From JAAYJR01 sp964563975 (GTDB taxonomy: Bacteria > Bacteroidota > Bacteroidia > Bacteroidales > Prolixibacteraceae), in assembly GCA_964563975.1 (NCBI GenBank), contig CAZLZJ010000018.1, positions 1-39,617 on the forward strand: a DNA stretch of 39,617 nucleotides, in the 5' to 3' direction. Both the position numbers and the translations under genes were made by a program. Below the pieces are notes generated by a model. That model saw only the letters and a program-made list of their open reading frames with translations, did no database searches and had not been told where the DNA came from. Positions 17,453 through 25,962 of this stretch are shown in pieces; the first letter of the stretch is position 1, and every line of letters starts with the position of its first letter.

Positions 17453-18769
17453 ATGACAAAAAAAGAGAAATATGACCTTGCATTATGGGCTATGAATTAT
17501 GCCCTGAAAAATGGAGCTAATCAGGCAGCTGTAAGTATTTCAAACCAAATTACAAACAGTGTTGAAGTCAGAGATAAAAAAACAGATAAGTTAGAACAAG
17601 CCATTCAGAGAAGTATGTCGATTAAGCTCTATGTTAATCGCAAATACTCATCACACTCAACTAACAGATTAAATAAAAAAGATCTGGAAAGATTTATTTC
17701 TGAAGCTATTGCTTCAACAAATTATTTGTCAGAAGATGAATTCAGGATGCTTCCCGATGCCAATCTTTATTTTAAGGGACAAGATAAAAATCTCAATACC
17801 GCCGATCCGGAATTTTCCGAATACGACACCGGACAAAAAATCAATCTTGCCCGGGCAACAGAAAAAGAGGCATTGGAAAAAGATAATAGAGTAATAGCTG
17901 TCTCTGCATCATATTATGACCGTTTTTATGAATATCTGTTGGTGACAAGCAATGGTTTCAAAGGCGACTCTTCAGCTACAAGATTCGGTATCAACGCCTC
18001 GGTTTCGGTAAATGGAGGGGAAACACGCCCTGAATCATACTGGGGAGAAAGTTCTGTCTTTTTCAATAATTTAAAAAAAGATGGAATTGGAGACACTGCA
18101 TTAAAAAGAGGATTAAAAAAAATCGGCAGGATAAAAGCAGTCTCGGGAAAAATGTCAATGTTAATAGAAAACCGCCAGACAATCAGAATACTCAGTCCCC
18201 TGATTTCAGCTCTTAATGGTTCGGCAATTCAACAAAAAAACTCCTTCCTGACAGACCTGAAAGGAGAAAAGGTATTTTCAGAAAAATTGACAATTACAGA
18301 TGACCCCTTTATTATTTCAGGCTACGGTTCAAAATATTTCAATAGCGAGGGACTGGCAACAAAGAGGCGTGCAATAATTAAAAACGGTATATTGAAAAAT
18401 TACTATATCGACTCTTATTACAGTAAAAAGCTGGCCATGAGCCCAACTTCCGGAGAGACATCCAACCTGCTTTTTAAAACAGGAACAAAAGATATTAACC
18501 GGCTCATTTCAGAAGTTGACAAAGGAGTTATGGTAACAGGGTTCAACGGCGGAAATTGCAATGGCTCAACGGGTGATTTTTCTTACGGTATTGAAGGGTT
18601 TTTTATTAAAAATGGAGAATTGGCTTACCCCATATCCGAAATGAATATAACCGGCAATATGAAAGAGCTGTGGTCAGGCATTCTGGCAATAGGAGATGAT
18701 ATTAATGTAAACTCTGCATGGCTCACCCCTTCAATTTTATTCGAAGGAGTGAGCTTCAGCGGAATATAA
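17453..18769 (+). CDS. pmbA: TldE/PmbA family protein, TldD partner
   Basis: This 438-residue protein is the non-catalytic partner of TldD (also called PmbA). It shares the fold, seen in NGILKNYYIDSYYSKKLAMSPT and GVMVTGFNGGNCNGSTGDFSYGIEGF, which parallel the TldD C-terminal region. It lacks the HExxxH zinc motif, as expected for TldE. The N-terminus MTKKEKYDLALWAMNYALKNG has no signal sequence. It is co-transcribed with tldD and converges with lysC, with 9 nt between the stop codons. Confidence 0.9.
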   Translation: MTKKEKYDLALWAMNYALKNGANQAAVSISNQITNSVEVRDKKTDKLEQAIQRSMSIKLYVNRKYSSHSTNRLNKKDLERFISEAIASTNYLSEDEFRMLPDANLYFKGQDKNLNTADPEFSEYDTGQKINLARATEKEALEKDNRVIAVSASYYDRFYEYLLVTSNGFKGDSSATRFGINASVSVNGGETRPESYWGESSVFFNNLKKDGIGDTALKRGLKKIGRIKAVSGKMSMLIENRQTIRILSPLISALNGSAIQQKNSFLTDLKGEKVFSEKLTITDDPFIISGYGSKYFNSEGLATKRRAIIKNGILKNYYIDSYYSKKLAMSPTSGETSNLLFKTGTKDINRLISEVDKGVMVTGFNGGNCNGSTGDFSYGIEGFFIKNGELAYPISEMNITGNMKELWSGILAIGDDINVNSAWLTPSILFEGVSFSGI

Positions 18770-18778
18770 TATTTCCTA

Positions 18779-20104
18779 TTAAGAGTGGTTAAGTAAATTT
18801 TTACTTAATGCTTTCAGGGTAATCTCTTTTTGAGTATCAGGAACAAGAATTGAAATATTAAAACGACTTCCTCCGTACGATATCATTCTGATCGGTATAC
18901 CATCCAATGCATGGAATACTTTTGACGCAAAACCCCGTTCCTCACCTATAATATCTCCTACAATACATATAATGGTCATATTGTAATCAACCGCCACTGT
19001 GCCGTACTCATCAAGCTCTTCTAAAATCTTTTTGATATTTTTGCTGTTATCTATTGTAAGTGACAAAGCCACCTCAGAAGTAGATATCATATCTATGGGG
19101 GTTTTATACTTGGCAAAAATCTTAAACACACTTTCTAAAAACCCGTACGCCATCAGCATGCGATCTGATCTTATCTTAATTGCCGTTATTCCGTCTTTTG
19201 CAGCTACTGCCTTTATCCCCTTCCCTGAAGTTTCTGATGTAATGAGAGTTCCGGGATCTGATGGATTCAGCGTGTTTTTTAAACGAACAGGTATATTATG
19301 AATGCGTGCAGGATATATTGTCTGCGGATGTAAAATTTTTGCTCCAAAATATGCAAGTTCGGCAGCTTCAAAAAATGAGAGCCGGCTAATTTTTTTTGTA
19401 TTTTCAACATATCGCGGATCATTATTATGAATTCCGTCAATATCAGTCCATATCTGTATCTCCTCAGCATCAATTGCCGCACCAATCAGGGAAGCTGTAT
19501 AGTCACTGCCCCCTCTTTGCAGATTGTCTACCCCCCCACTTGCATTGCGGCATATATAACCTTGAGTGATATAATACTTGGCATCGCCGGCTTCCTCCAA
19601 AACAGGTCTGATATTTTCAGTGATAAACTTCAAATCAGCCATTTTATCCTTCCCTATTCTCATAAAATCAAGGGCAGGCAGTAATTTTACATCGTGCCCG
19701 TTTTCCTCCATCAACAGGGTAAAAAGTTTAGTGGAGATAATCTCACCCATCGAAATAATTGTATTAGCCGCTGCCTGGGTAAACCTACCTGTAAGAGATG
19801 ACTTAATAACTTCAAACGAGGTTATTATAATCTGATCTCCTTTCTCTTTATTATCAGCATATTCATAAAGATTATTAACCACATCCCGATAGCTTCCCTC
19901 TAACTTATCAATAAGGATACCGGCAGCTTTTTTATCCTTTTTGCTTAAAAGTTCGGATATCTCAACAAGGGCATTTGTTGTTCCGGACATTGCTGAAAGA
20001 ACCACAATCTTCTTTTTATTGTCGGCGATGATCTTCATCACTAATCTCATATTCCGGGGAGAGCCTAATGATGTTCCTCCAAATTTCAATACCTTTAAGT
20101 TCAT
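18779..20104 (-). CDS. lysC: Aspartate kinase (monofunctional)
   Basis: LysC phosphorylates aspartate, the first step towards lysine, threonine, methionine and diaminopimelate. The 441 residues start with LKFGGTSLGSP (the KFGGTS nucleotide motif at 7-12) and contain QRGGSDYTASLIGAAI, the conserved kinase signature. The C-terminal part (about 300-441) carries two ACT-type regulatory subdomains (TAIKIRSDRM..., MTIICIVGDIIGEE), so feedback inhibition by lysine or threonine is expected. There is no homoserine dehydrogenase domain. A palindromic repeat lies 28 nt upstream. Confidence 0.93.
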   Translation of the reverse strand: MNLKVLKFGGTSLGSPRNMRLVMKIIADNKKKIVVLSAMSGTTNALVEISELLSKKDKKAAGILIDKLEGSYRDVVNNLYEYADNKEKGDQIIITSFEVIKSSLTGRFTQAAANTIISMGEIISTKLFTLLMEENGHDVKLLPALDFMRIGKDKMADLKFITENIRPVLEEAGDAKYYITQGYICRNASGGVDNLQRGGSDYTASLIGAAIDAEEIQIWTDIDGIHNNDPRYVENTKKISRLSFFEAAELAYFGAKILHPQTIYPARIHNIPVRLKNTLNPSDPGTLITSETSGKGIKAVAAKDGITAIKIRSDRMLMAYGFLESVFKIFAKYKTPIDMISTSEVALSLTIDNSKNIKKILEELDEYGTVAVDYNMTIICIVGDIIGEERGFASKVFHALDGIPIRMISYGGSRFNISILVPDTQKEITLKALSKNLLNHS

Positions 20105-20131
20105 TTGTTCTGAATTTTAATAATCCTTTTT

Positions 20132-20153
20132 TATTCCGGTTAAAACCGGAATA
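20132..20153. repeat. REP-like hairpin repeat upstream of lysC
   Basis: A perfect palindrome with arms TATTCCGGTT (20132-20141) and AACCGGAATA (20144-20153). It is followed by CACTT and resembles the hairpins at 36301 and 37405 (arms TATCCCGAT/ATCGGGATA, then CTCACTT in the second). A T tract lies on the wrong side for a minus-strand terminator, so a dispersed repeat is the better explanation. Confidence 0.5.
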
Positions 20154-20168
20154 CACTTTTCATATAAT

Positions 20169-21068
20169 TTAATTAAAAAACTTACCCAGAAAAAAGTCTA
20201 CAAGATCTATACCTGACGGGTCAATAATTCCAATTTCCGGAGCATAGACCACTACTTCAAGGCCTACCTCTTCAGCTTTCTCTTTCAAAGCCTTAGCATG
20301 AAGTGGGTGATGATTAAAGTCATCCATATTTTCAGGTATACCTCCTTTATGTTTATTATATACAAAAACAGGTGCACTGCTTTTATCCATTTTATCTAAA
20401 AAATCAAGCTCTTTCCGGATATCAATCTGATCAAAAAGATTTATATCCTCATAAGAATGAAATCCAAATGCAGCTGCAATAACTGATAACTGTTCATGAG
20501 AATTATTAATAGGGAGCCCCAATATTTTTTCCCATTTAAATATATCGTAAGTGGATTGGGCAGCAAAAGCACCGGCGCATAAAATGCGAGTAGACTCACG
20601 TAATACAGGATCACTGCTGTGAGGGTCACACATATCATCGCTGAAAGCAAGCCAAAGTGCCGTTCCTGCCCCTGCTGATCCCCCGGAACATGCTATCTTT
20701 TTTTTATCAATATTGTACATTTTATGATTATACCTGATATACTGAACAGCTCTTTTTACATCGTTCATGCTGGCCTTTATACCAAAAGGTGCCTCAGTCA
20801 TAAAACGATAATTTATTGTTGCTACAGATACTCCTGCATCTAAAAATCTTATTAAATCTTCAGACCCATAATAACGGGATTTGTCGCCTCCGGTAAACCC
20901 GCCGCCATGTATATATATTACTAATGGAGCAGGCACGTCAGTTTTAGCAAGCCAGATATCAAAATTATTCCGTTGGTGGCTGCCATATTTTTCATTTTCA
21001 AAAGTAGCTCTTTCTCCTTTCAGGTTAACAGCTGAATCTACTGCTGTCAATTTGGTATTATATTGCAA
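20169..21068 (-). CDS. Cytoplasmic alpha/beta-hydrolase esterase (HSL-like)
   Basis: This 299-residue serine hydrolase has the oxyanion motif HGGGF (54-58) and the nucleophile elbow GGSAG with Ser131, so it resembles hormone-sensitive-lipase-type carboxylesterases. The sequence has no signal peptide, so it should act in the cytoplasm, probably on short acyl esters of small molecules. The C-terminal histidine is not certain: HHPLHAKAL is the best candidate segment. It is located between lysC and the GntR regulator, all on the minus strand, with 64 nt and 170 nt gaps. This position at the edge of the catabolic region suggests deacylation of an imported compound, but that is inference. Confidence 0.85.
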   Translation of the reverse strand: MQYNTKLTAVDSAVNLKGERATFENEKYGSHQRNNFDIWLAKTDVPAPLVIYIHGGGFTGGDKSRYYGSEDLIRFLDAGVSVATINYRFMTEAPFGIKASMNDVKRAVQYIRYNHKMYNIDKKKIACSGGSAGAGTALWLAFSDDMCDPHSSDPVLRESTRILCAGAFAAQSTYDIFKWEKILGLPINNSHEQLSVIAAAFGFHSYEDINLFDQIDIRKELDFLDKMDKSSAPVFVYNKHKGGIPENMDDFNHHPLHAKALKEKAEEVGLEVVVYAPEIGIIDPSGIDLVDFFLGKFFN

Positions 21069-21238
21069 AACATTAAAATTAATAACTAGTATTTTTAAGT
21101 AAAAAAATTACGCCAATTATAGTGAGTTTAAATAATTTAACAGGGGTAAAAGACAAAATTTTAAGATTTTCAAAAAAAAATTAATTTGAACTTTACAAGA
21201 TCGCCGGCCAATGCTCCTCTACACAAACATCTCAAAAA

Positions 21239-21955
21239 TCAGAACTTACCGAAAATAGAGTGTTTTTCGGAATTAAAATAAATTGTCGAGTAAATATTGA
21301 ACTCCTCTTTACCTGTAACCAATTTGCGTTCTATCTGCAATACCGGATATCCCGGCCCCAGCTTTAGTATATCTTTTATCTCTTCTCCGGGAATTATTGC
21401 CTTCAGCTTTTGCTCCCCGCCCAAAATATTAACCCGGTAATATTTTCTCAGCGTATCAAAAAGAGATCGTTTTTCAAATGAGCGGCTTGTAAACCTTGGA
21501 AGATTAATATTGGGAATATGGTTTATATCATAAAAAACAGGCTTCCTGTCAACATATCTGAGTCTCTCCATATAAATACAGCCGGCCGACTTTTCAGTTT
21601 CCGTTAATTCAAAAGGGAAATTTTCAGGCCATTGGCGTATAACGGGTTTTTGTAAAATATCAGTTTTTAAATATCTCATGCCAACAGCAGATGCAGTTCC
21701 GGAGATAGATAACAGCCCTATATTCTGAGGTGGCTTTCTGGCAATACTCCCTTTACCCTGCTTTTTCAGGATAAGCCCGTCTTTAACCAAAAGATCAAGT
21801 GCATGCCTTACAGTAGGCCTGGTTGTGCCATGCACTACACACAACTCGTTTTCTGAAGGCAAAAGATTCCCTTCCTCATATATTCCTTTAATAATTTGCT
21901 CCCGGAGCAATTCATATAATCTTCGATATTGTGGCATATTTTCCATAAGGTTCAA
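21239..21955 (-). CDS. GntR-family regulator with UTRA domain (HutC subfamily)
   Basis: This 238-residue regulator has the winged-helix GntR DNA-binding domain at the N-terminus (LPSENEL motif at 32-38, recognition helix TTRPTVRHALDLL at 44-56). A UTRA ligand-binding domain follows (about 95-235, with MERLRYVDRKPVFYDINHIP). HutC-type regulators bind a small metabolite, often a sugar phosphate, that relieves repression. Initiation could be at M1, M4 or M7 (MNLMENMPQY). It is divergent from the E2/E1 dehydrogenase genes, and two palindromes in the 169-nt gap are its likely operators, so autoregulation and control of E2/E1 are expected. Confidence 0.92.
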   Translation of the reverse strand: MNLMENMPQYRRLYELLREQIIKGIYEEGNLLPSENELCVVHGTTRPTVRHALDLLVKDGLILKKQGKGSIARKPPQNIGLLSISGTASAVGMRYLKTDILQKPVIRQWPENFPFELTETEKSAGCIYMERLRYVDRKPVFYDINHIPNINLPRFTSRSFEKRSLFDTLRKYYRVNILGGEQKLKAIIPGEEIKDILKLGPGYPVLQIERKLVTGKEEFNIYSTIYFNSEKHSIFGKF

Positions 21956-21983
21956 AGTTAAAAAAAATTTAAATAATATTAAA

Positions 21984-22001
21984 CAACTTGTAAATACAAG
22001 T
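21984..22001. promoter_or_regulatory. Perfect palindromic GntR/HutC-type operator
   Basis: AACTTGTAAATACAAGTT has perfect 8-bp arms around AA and resembles known HutC-family sites with a TTGTA...TACAA core. It lies 28 nt upstream of the GntR start, which fits an autoregulatory operator. Confidence 0.7.
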
Positions 22002-22087
22002 TATAAGTTTTAACTTTACACCCAATAATAGATTTATCAATGTAAAGTATCTTATATTCAGTGTTTTTAAGATTTAGTCAAAAATAT

Positions 22088-22105
22088 TATTTGTATTAAC
22101 AAGTT
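22088..22105. promoter_or_regulatory. Second, imperfect GntR operator before the E2 gene
   Basis: TATTTGTATTAACAAGTT matches the perfect site at 13 of 18 positions, including TTGTA on the left and ACAAGTT on the right. It ends 19 nt before the E2 ATG and overlaps a near-consensus -7 element (TATTATTTG). Centre-to-centre distance to the first site is 104 bp. Confidence 0.55.
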
Positions 22106-22124
22106 AACCAAAAACTAAAAAAAT

Positions 22125-23396
22125 ATGGCAATACCTGTTTTAATGCCCCGCCAGGGACAATCTGTTGAAACCTGCATCATGGGGCAATGGTATAAATCGG
22201 TAGGTGAAGAAATAAGCGAAGGTGATATACTTTTTTCTTATGAAACCGATAAAGCATCATTTGAAGAGGAGGCAAAAAGCAGTGGTACATTGCTGGCCAT
22301 TTTTTACAATGAGGGTGATGAGGTTCCCGTACTAACCAATGTTGCCGTAATAGGCAACAAAGGAGAATCATTTAAAGAGTTTGATCCCGCGGGTGGAACT
22401 GTTGAGCAGGTCCCTGTGGCAGAAGTAACAGAACCTGTTACTGAAGAATCCCCTAAGGTGGTGGAATTTGAAGTTGAGCCTGCAGACCGGCATCTGCGTA
22501 TTTCACCCTTAGCTAAAAATATGGCTAAACAATTAGGAATTGATCCGGCTGTCATAAAAGGATCCGGTCCGCGCGGCCGCATTATTGCACGGGATGTTGA
22601 GGCACTCTCCGCCACATCTGCCATAAGTGCAGCTGCCGTTCCCACTATAACCGCACCTGAAGCAGCGCCTGTAGCAAAAACAGCAATAATCCGGCAAGGA
22701 GACGACTTCGAAGTAAAATCGATATCCAACATTAGAAAACTGATTGCTTCAGCAATGTATAACTCACTTCAAAATTCAGCACAGCTCACTCACCACCTGA
22801 GTGCAGATGCACGACAACTTTTGAAACTGCGAAAAAAATTCAAAGATGATTACTCTGAAGGCAAAATATCCCAGAATGTCACTATCAACGACATGGTTTG
22901 TTATGCGACAATCCGTGCTTTGGAAAAATTCCCTGTAGTTAACACTCACTATCTGGGAGATAAAATGAAATGGTTTAACAAAGTGCATCTGGGACTTGCT
23001 GTAGATACTGAGCGCGGGCTCATGGTTCCTGCACTTAAAAATTCAGACGACCTGTCGATCACAGGCTTATCATACCAACTTCAGCAACTGGCCGGACAGT
23101 GCCGTACAGGAAGTATCAACCCCGATCTGTTAAGCCCTGAAGCAGCCACTTTCACTGTTTCCAACCTCGGAAATTATGGTGTAGAAATATTTACACCGGT
23201 GATCAACCTGCCTCAATCGGCAATTTTAGGAGTCTGTACAATAGTTCCGCGCCCGAAAGAGATTGAAGAGGGCGTTTATGGATTTGTTCCTATGATCGGC
23301 CTGTCACTTACATATAACCACCAGGCTCTTGACGGAGGAGAAGCAACACGCTTCTTATCAGAAATAAAAACCCGGATAGAAAACCTGAATTTATAA
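22125..23396 (+). CDS. 2-oxoacid dehydrogenase E2 (dihydrolipoyl acyltransferase)
   Basis: This is the lipoylated core subunit of a pyruvate- or branched-chain-type dehydrogenase complex. It transfers the acyl group from E1 to CoA. The 423 residues show one N-terminal lipoyl domain with the lipoylation site ETDKA (Lys43), an Ala/Pro/Val-rich linker, the peripheral subunit-binding domain (about 124-160, RISPLAKNMAKQLGI...GPRGRIIARDV), a second linker, and the catalytic domain. The active-site motif is HQALDGG with His399, Asp403 and Gly404. It is the first gene of a two-gene unit, 26 nt before the E1 gene, and is divergent from the GntR regulator. The substrate cannot be told from the sequence. 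Confidence 0.93.
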   Translation: MAIPVLMPRQGQSVETCIMGQWYKSVGEEISEGDILFSYETDKASFEEEAKSSGTLLAIFYNEGDEVPVLTNVAVIGNKGESFKEFDPAGGTVEQVPVAEVTEPVTEESPKVVEFEVEPADRHLRISPLAKNMAKQLGIDPAVIKGSGPRGRIIARDVEALSATSAISAAAVPTITAPEAAPVAKTAIIRQGDDFEVKSISNIRKLIASAMYNSLQNSAQLTHHLSADARQLLKLRKKFKDDYSEGKISQNVTINDMVCYATIRALEKFPVVNTHYLGDKMKWFNKVHLGLAVDTERGLMVPALKNSDDLSITGLSYQLQQLAGQCRTGSINPDLLSPEAATFTVSNLGNYGVEIFTPVINLPQSAILGVCTIVPRPKEIEEGVYGFVPMIGLSLTYNHQALDGGEATRFLSEIKTRIENLNL

Positions 23397-23422
23397 TTCC
23401 TTAACTTTAAAAATTATTAGCA

Positions 23423-25891
23423 ATGCCAAAAATTCAATTTATAGATCCATCTGAAGTTAGAAAACCGGGGCAAATAGATTTTACGCCAATCCCGGTCAAC
23501 CAGTACAATAAAACTGTAAGTGAAGAAAAAAAGAACTTTACCAATGATGAGTTGATAAAGATATTTCACGACATGTTTATGATCCGTGAATTTGAGACCA
23601 TGCTCAATCTTATTAAAACACGGGGGGAATATAATGATATCCCATACAATCATCCCGGTCCTGCCCACCTTTCTATCGGGCAAGAAGCTGCGGCTGTAGG
23701 AATGGCATTTACTCTTGGCGTAGACGATTTTATTTTCGGATCCCACCGCAGCCATGGTGAAATAATTGCAAAAGGTTTATCAGCAATTTACAAATCAGAT
23801 GATGTAAGCCTTAACAGGATAATGGAGGATCACTTCAATGGAATTACACTGGCCCCGGTAAAAGCCGGACATACAGGTACCACAAAGGAGCTGGCTGTTA
23901 AATTCTTGCTTTACGGCACCCTTGCAGAGATATTTGCACGTGAAACCGGTTTCAACAAAGGGCTGGGCGGATCGATGCATGCTTTTTTCACACCTTTCGG
24001 GGTTTATCCCAACAATGCCATAGTAGGAGGATCCGGAGATATTTCAGTAGGAGCGGCTCTATACAAAAAAGTAAATCGTAAAAAAGGTATAGTTGTTGCA
24101 AATATCGGCGATGCCTCAATGTCGTGCGGCCCTGTTTGGGAAGGACTGTCCTTTGCTACAATGGACCAGTTTACCGAATTGTGGGAAGGTGACATGAAAG
24201 GGGGATTACCTTTGATCATCAATATTATGAATAATCAGTATGGCATGGGAGGCCAGACATCCGGCGAAACAATGGGATACGATATTGCAGCCAGAATCGG
24301 GGCAGGATTAAACAGCGATCAGATGCATGCCGAAAGGATTGATGGTTATAATCCCCTGGCAGTAATCGACGCATACCGGCGCAAAAAGAAGATACTGGAA
24401 GAAAAAAGAGGACCTGTACTTCTGGACATCCTCACATACAGATTCAGCGGGCATTCACCATCGGATGCATCTTCTTACCGTACAAAAGAGGAAGTTGAAG
24501 CATGGGAAGCACAAGACTCAATAGTGTGGTACGGCAACGAACTGATAAAAGCAGGAATAGCCACGGAAGAAGCTTTGGAAAAAATAAAAACGGAAATAAA
24601 AGAGCTTATCACATATACACTTAAATTGTCAATTGACAAAACAGTATCTCCGCATATGGATATGAAAAAATATCCAAACCTGATTGGCGGGATGATGCTA
24701 AGCAACCGGTCAGTTGATAAAATGGAGGACCGCCGGCCGGAAGTTAACCACCCGATTGAAGAGAACCCAAGAGTACGGCAGTTGAGTAAAAAAGAGAGGT
24801 ATATGTTTGATGAAAGCGGGAAGCCTCATTCAAAAATAAAAACTTATGCCCTCAGGGATGGTATTTTTGAAGCTGTGATCGATCGTTTCTATAAAGATCC
24901 AACCTTTATAGCTTTTGGTGAGGAAAATCGTGACTGGGGTGGTGCCTTTGCAGTTTACCGGGGTCTTACGGAAGCCCTGCCATATCACAGGCTGTTCAAC
25001 TCTCCTATCACTGAAGGTGCAATTGTTGGTGTTGCAATTGGTTATGCAATGTGCGGCGGAAGGGCATTGCCTGAAATTATGTATTGCGACTTCTTAGGGC
25101 GTGCAGGTGACGAAGTATTCAACCAGCTGCCGAAGTGGCAGGCAATGAGTGGAAATGTATTAAAAATGCCGGTTGTTGTCCGCGTTTCGGTAGGCTCAAA
25201 ATATGGAGCTCAACATTCACAGGACTGGACAGCACTTCCTGCCCATATCCCGGGACTTAAAGTTGTATTTCCTGCTACCCCTTATGATGCAAAAGGTCTT
25301 ATGAATTCTGCATTACAAGGCACAGATCCGGTAATCTTTTTCGAAAGTCAGCGAATCTACGATATTGGCGAAATGTTCCACAAAGATGGTGTGCCCGAAG
25401 GTTATTACGAAATTCCAATCGGGGAACCTGATATCAAAAAAGAGGGTAATGACATCACAATTTTATCAATAGGCGCTACTTTGTACAGGGCACTTGATGC
25501 AGCAAAAATATTAGAAGAAAAATATAATCTATCCGCAGAAGTAATAGATGCCCGTTCATTAGTGCCATTCAACTATGAAAAAGTTATTGAATCGGTCAAA
25601 AAAACAGGACGGATAGTTATTACCGGTGATGCCACGGGAAGAGGTTCTTTTATGAGAGACATGGCATCTAACATTACGGAGCTTGCATTTGATTATCTTG
25701 ATGCTCCTCCTGTAGTTGTGGGATCACGAAACTGGATTACACCTGCTCATGAAATAGAGAACTATTTCTTTCCTCAACCTGAATGGATCGTGGATGCAAT
25801 CCATGAAAAAATTGTTCCATTAGAAAATCATGTGGTTGAAAATGACTTCTCCAATGAAGAGCAAATGTACAGAAATGCAAATGGAATATAG
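23423..25891 (+). CDS. 2-oxoacid dehydrogenase E1, fused alpha and beta subunits
   Basis: E1 decarboxylates a 2-oxoacid with thiamine diphosphate and transfers the acyl group to the E2 lipoate. The 822 residues contain an alpha-type half and a beta-type half on one chain. The alpha half shows MFMIREFE (51-58), the thiamine-diphosphate motif GDAS...NN (229-271), and YRFSGHSPSDASSYRT (338-353), which corresponds to the conserved phosphorylation-loop region. The beta half begins near 470 (ALRDGIFEAVIDRF), with GEE (498-500) as the expected catalytic glutamate region and the transketolase C-terminal domain near 670-800. No E3 (dihydrolipoamide dehydrogenase) gene follows, so E3 must be shared from elsewhere. 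A strong terminator lies just downstream. Confidence 0.92.
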   Translation: MPKIQFIDPSEVRKPGQIDFTPIPVNQYNKTVSEEKKNFTNDELIKIFHDMFMIREFETMLNLIKTRGEYNDIPYNHPGPAHLSIGQEAAAVGMAFTLGVDDFIFGSHRSHGEIIAKGLSAIYKSDDVSLNRIMEDHFNGITLAPVKAGHTGTTKELAVKFLLYGTLAEIFARETGFNKGLGGSMHAFFTPFGVYPNNAIVGGSGDISVGAALYKKVNRKKGIVVANIGDASMSCGPVWEGLSFATMDQFTELWEGDMKGGLPLIINIMNNQYGMGGQTSGETMGYDIAARIGAGLNSDQMHAERIDGYNPLAVIDAYRRKKKILEEKRGPVLLDILTYRFSGHSPSDASSYRTKEEVEAWEAQDSIVWYGNELIKAGIATEEALEKIKTEIKELITYTLKLSIDKTVSPHMDMKKYPNLIGGMMLSNRSVDKMEDRRPEVNHPIEENPRVRQLSKKERYMFDESGKPHSKIKTYALRDGIFEAVIDRFYKDPTFIAFGEENRDWGGAFAVYRGLTEALPYHRLFNSPITEGAIVGVAIGYAMCGGRALPEIMYCDFLGRAGDEVFNQLPKWQAMSGNVLKMPVVVRVSVGSKYGAQHSQDWTALPAHIPGLKVVFPATPYDAKGLMNSALQGTDPVIFFESQRIYDIGEMFHKDGVPEGYYEIPIGEPDIKKEGNDITILSIGATLYRALDAAKILEEKYNLSAEVIDARSLVPFNYEKVIESVKKTGRIVITGDATGRGSFMRDMASNITELAFDYLDAPPVVVGSRNWITPAHEIENYFFPQPEWIVDAIHEKIVPLENHVVENDFSNEEQMYRNANGI

Positions 25892-25914
25892 TGCTTAATT
25901 TTCTTAAATCAAAC

Positions 25915-25962
25915 GTTGGCGGACTGATACCGGACCGGTAATAAGTCCGCCAACATTTTTTT
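25915..25962 (+). terminator. Rho-independent terminator after the E1 gene
   Basis: An 11-bp perfect stem (GTTGGCGGACT at 25915-25925, AGTCCGCCAAC at 25944-25954) is followed by A and seven T residues (25956-25962). The loop holds a second small inverted repeat (TACCGG/CCGGTA). The last T residues overlap the stop codon of the convergent oxidoreductase gene. Confidence 0.88.

Noticed and set aside
20132..20153. Hairpin after the 20169 hydrolase read as its terminator
   Set aside because: On the minus strand the hairpin is followed by A residues, not T, and the sequence resembles the other hairpin repeats.
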